In this document: positions 5,614-5,746 of the stretch, one piece after another | Layout of the letters: every line of letters starts with the position of its first letter | Numbering within the stretch: the first letter of the stretch is position 1 | NCBI GenBank assembly: GCA_027050975.1 | Contig: JALUAR010000050.1 | Coordinates: forward strand, 1-5,746 | DNA length: 5,746 nt | Reading direction: 5' to 3' | Origin: Thermodesulfovibrio sp. | Lineage (GTDB): Bacteria; Nitrospirota; Thermodesulfovibrionia; Thermodesulfovibrionales; JdFR-85 | Notes under the pieces: generated by a model | Databases searched by the model: none | Told to the model about the DNA's origin: nothing | What the model saw: only the letters and a program-made list of their open reading frames with translations | Translations under genes and position numbers: made by a program

Positions 5614-5746
5614 TTGAACAACATCTACAGGAGTCTTTTTATCTGGCTACTTATCGGGGCCTTAATGATCTTTCTCTTCGACCTCTTGAGCACCCAGAAA
5701 AACACTGCCAAAGAGATAACCTTTTCCGATTTCATGGAGAAGATCG
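5614..5746 (+). CDS. ftsH: FtsH, ATP-dependent zinc metalloprotease, N-terminal part (cut by window edge)
   Basis: Only 44 codons are visible and the frame is open to the window edge. The peptide starts MNNIYRSLFIWLLIGALMIF (TTG read as Met), continues with the rest of one transmembrane helix (~7-25), a short polar stretch, and then KEITFSDFMEKI. This matches the typical FtsH N-terminus: M-N-N, a first membrane helix, then the beginning of the periplasmic domain with the E-I-(S/T)-(Y/F)-S-(D/E)-F motif. FtsH is a hexameric AAA+ protease of the inner membrane that degrades misfolded membrane proteins and regulators such as LpxC and sigma32 in E. coli. The AAA and HEXXH protease domains are outside the window, so the call rests on the N-terminus alone. 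It appears to have its own promoter, separated from the ClC gene by 105 nt. Confidence 0.82.
   Translation, partial: MNNIYRSLFIWLLIGALMIFLFDLLSTQKNTAKEITFSDFMEKI

Overview
This window is a dense, single-direction run of bacterial genes, all on the + strand: five complete housekeeping or cell-envelope genes, one complete membrane transporter gene, and the first 44 codons of ftsH at the right edge. Base composition looks even throughout, with GC in the 40s percent by eye. I see no mobile elements, tRNAs, rRNAs, CRISPR arrays or tandem repeats. An AMIN-domain periplasmic amidase points to a Gram-negative (diderm) cell. The combination of gene order, GC content and protein style would fit Nitrospirota or Desulfobacterota, but this is an impression from the sequence and not a placement.

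Layout: 1-1023 is an exported AMIN/Amidase_3 N-acetylmuramoyl-L-alanine amidase. 1005-1577 is a membrane-anchored GerMN-domain protein. 1570-2397 is glutamate racemase (murI, TTG start). 2446-3177 is RNase PH (rph). 3155-3748 is the XTP/dITP pyrophosphatase (rdgB). 3748-5508 is a ClC-family anion channel or antiporter with a C-terminal CBS pair (GTG start). 5614 to the right edge is the FtsH N-terminus (TTG start). Every junction from the amidase to ClC overlaps (19, 8, 23 and 1 nt) except murI-rph, which has a 48-nt gap and an exceptionally strong Shine-Dalgarno. The six genes therefore look like one operon. The only real intergenic space is the ~105 nt before ftsH, which holds a plausible sigma70-type promoter with an extended -10, a small hairpin followed by a T-rich run, and a strong ribosome binding site.

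Functionally, the first three genes concern the cell wall: septal or peptidoglycan cleavage, a GerMN protein of unclear role, and D-glutamate supply. The next two handle nucleic-acid and nucleotide housekeeping: tRNA 3' maturation and nucleotide-pool sanitation. The grouping of glutamate racemase, GerM, rph and rdgB is also known from Bacillus subtilis (racE-ysmB-gerM-rph-ysnA), so this core is an old conserved neighbourhood. The ClC transporter appears to be a translationally coupled addition at the operon end. I found no convincing undescribed system. The point most worth a second look is the set of substitutions at the ClC ion-pathway positions.
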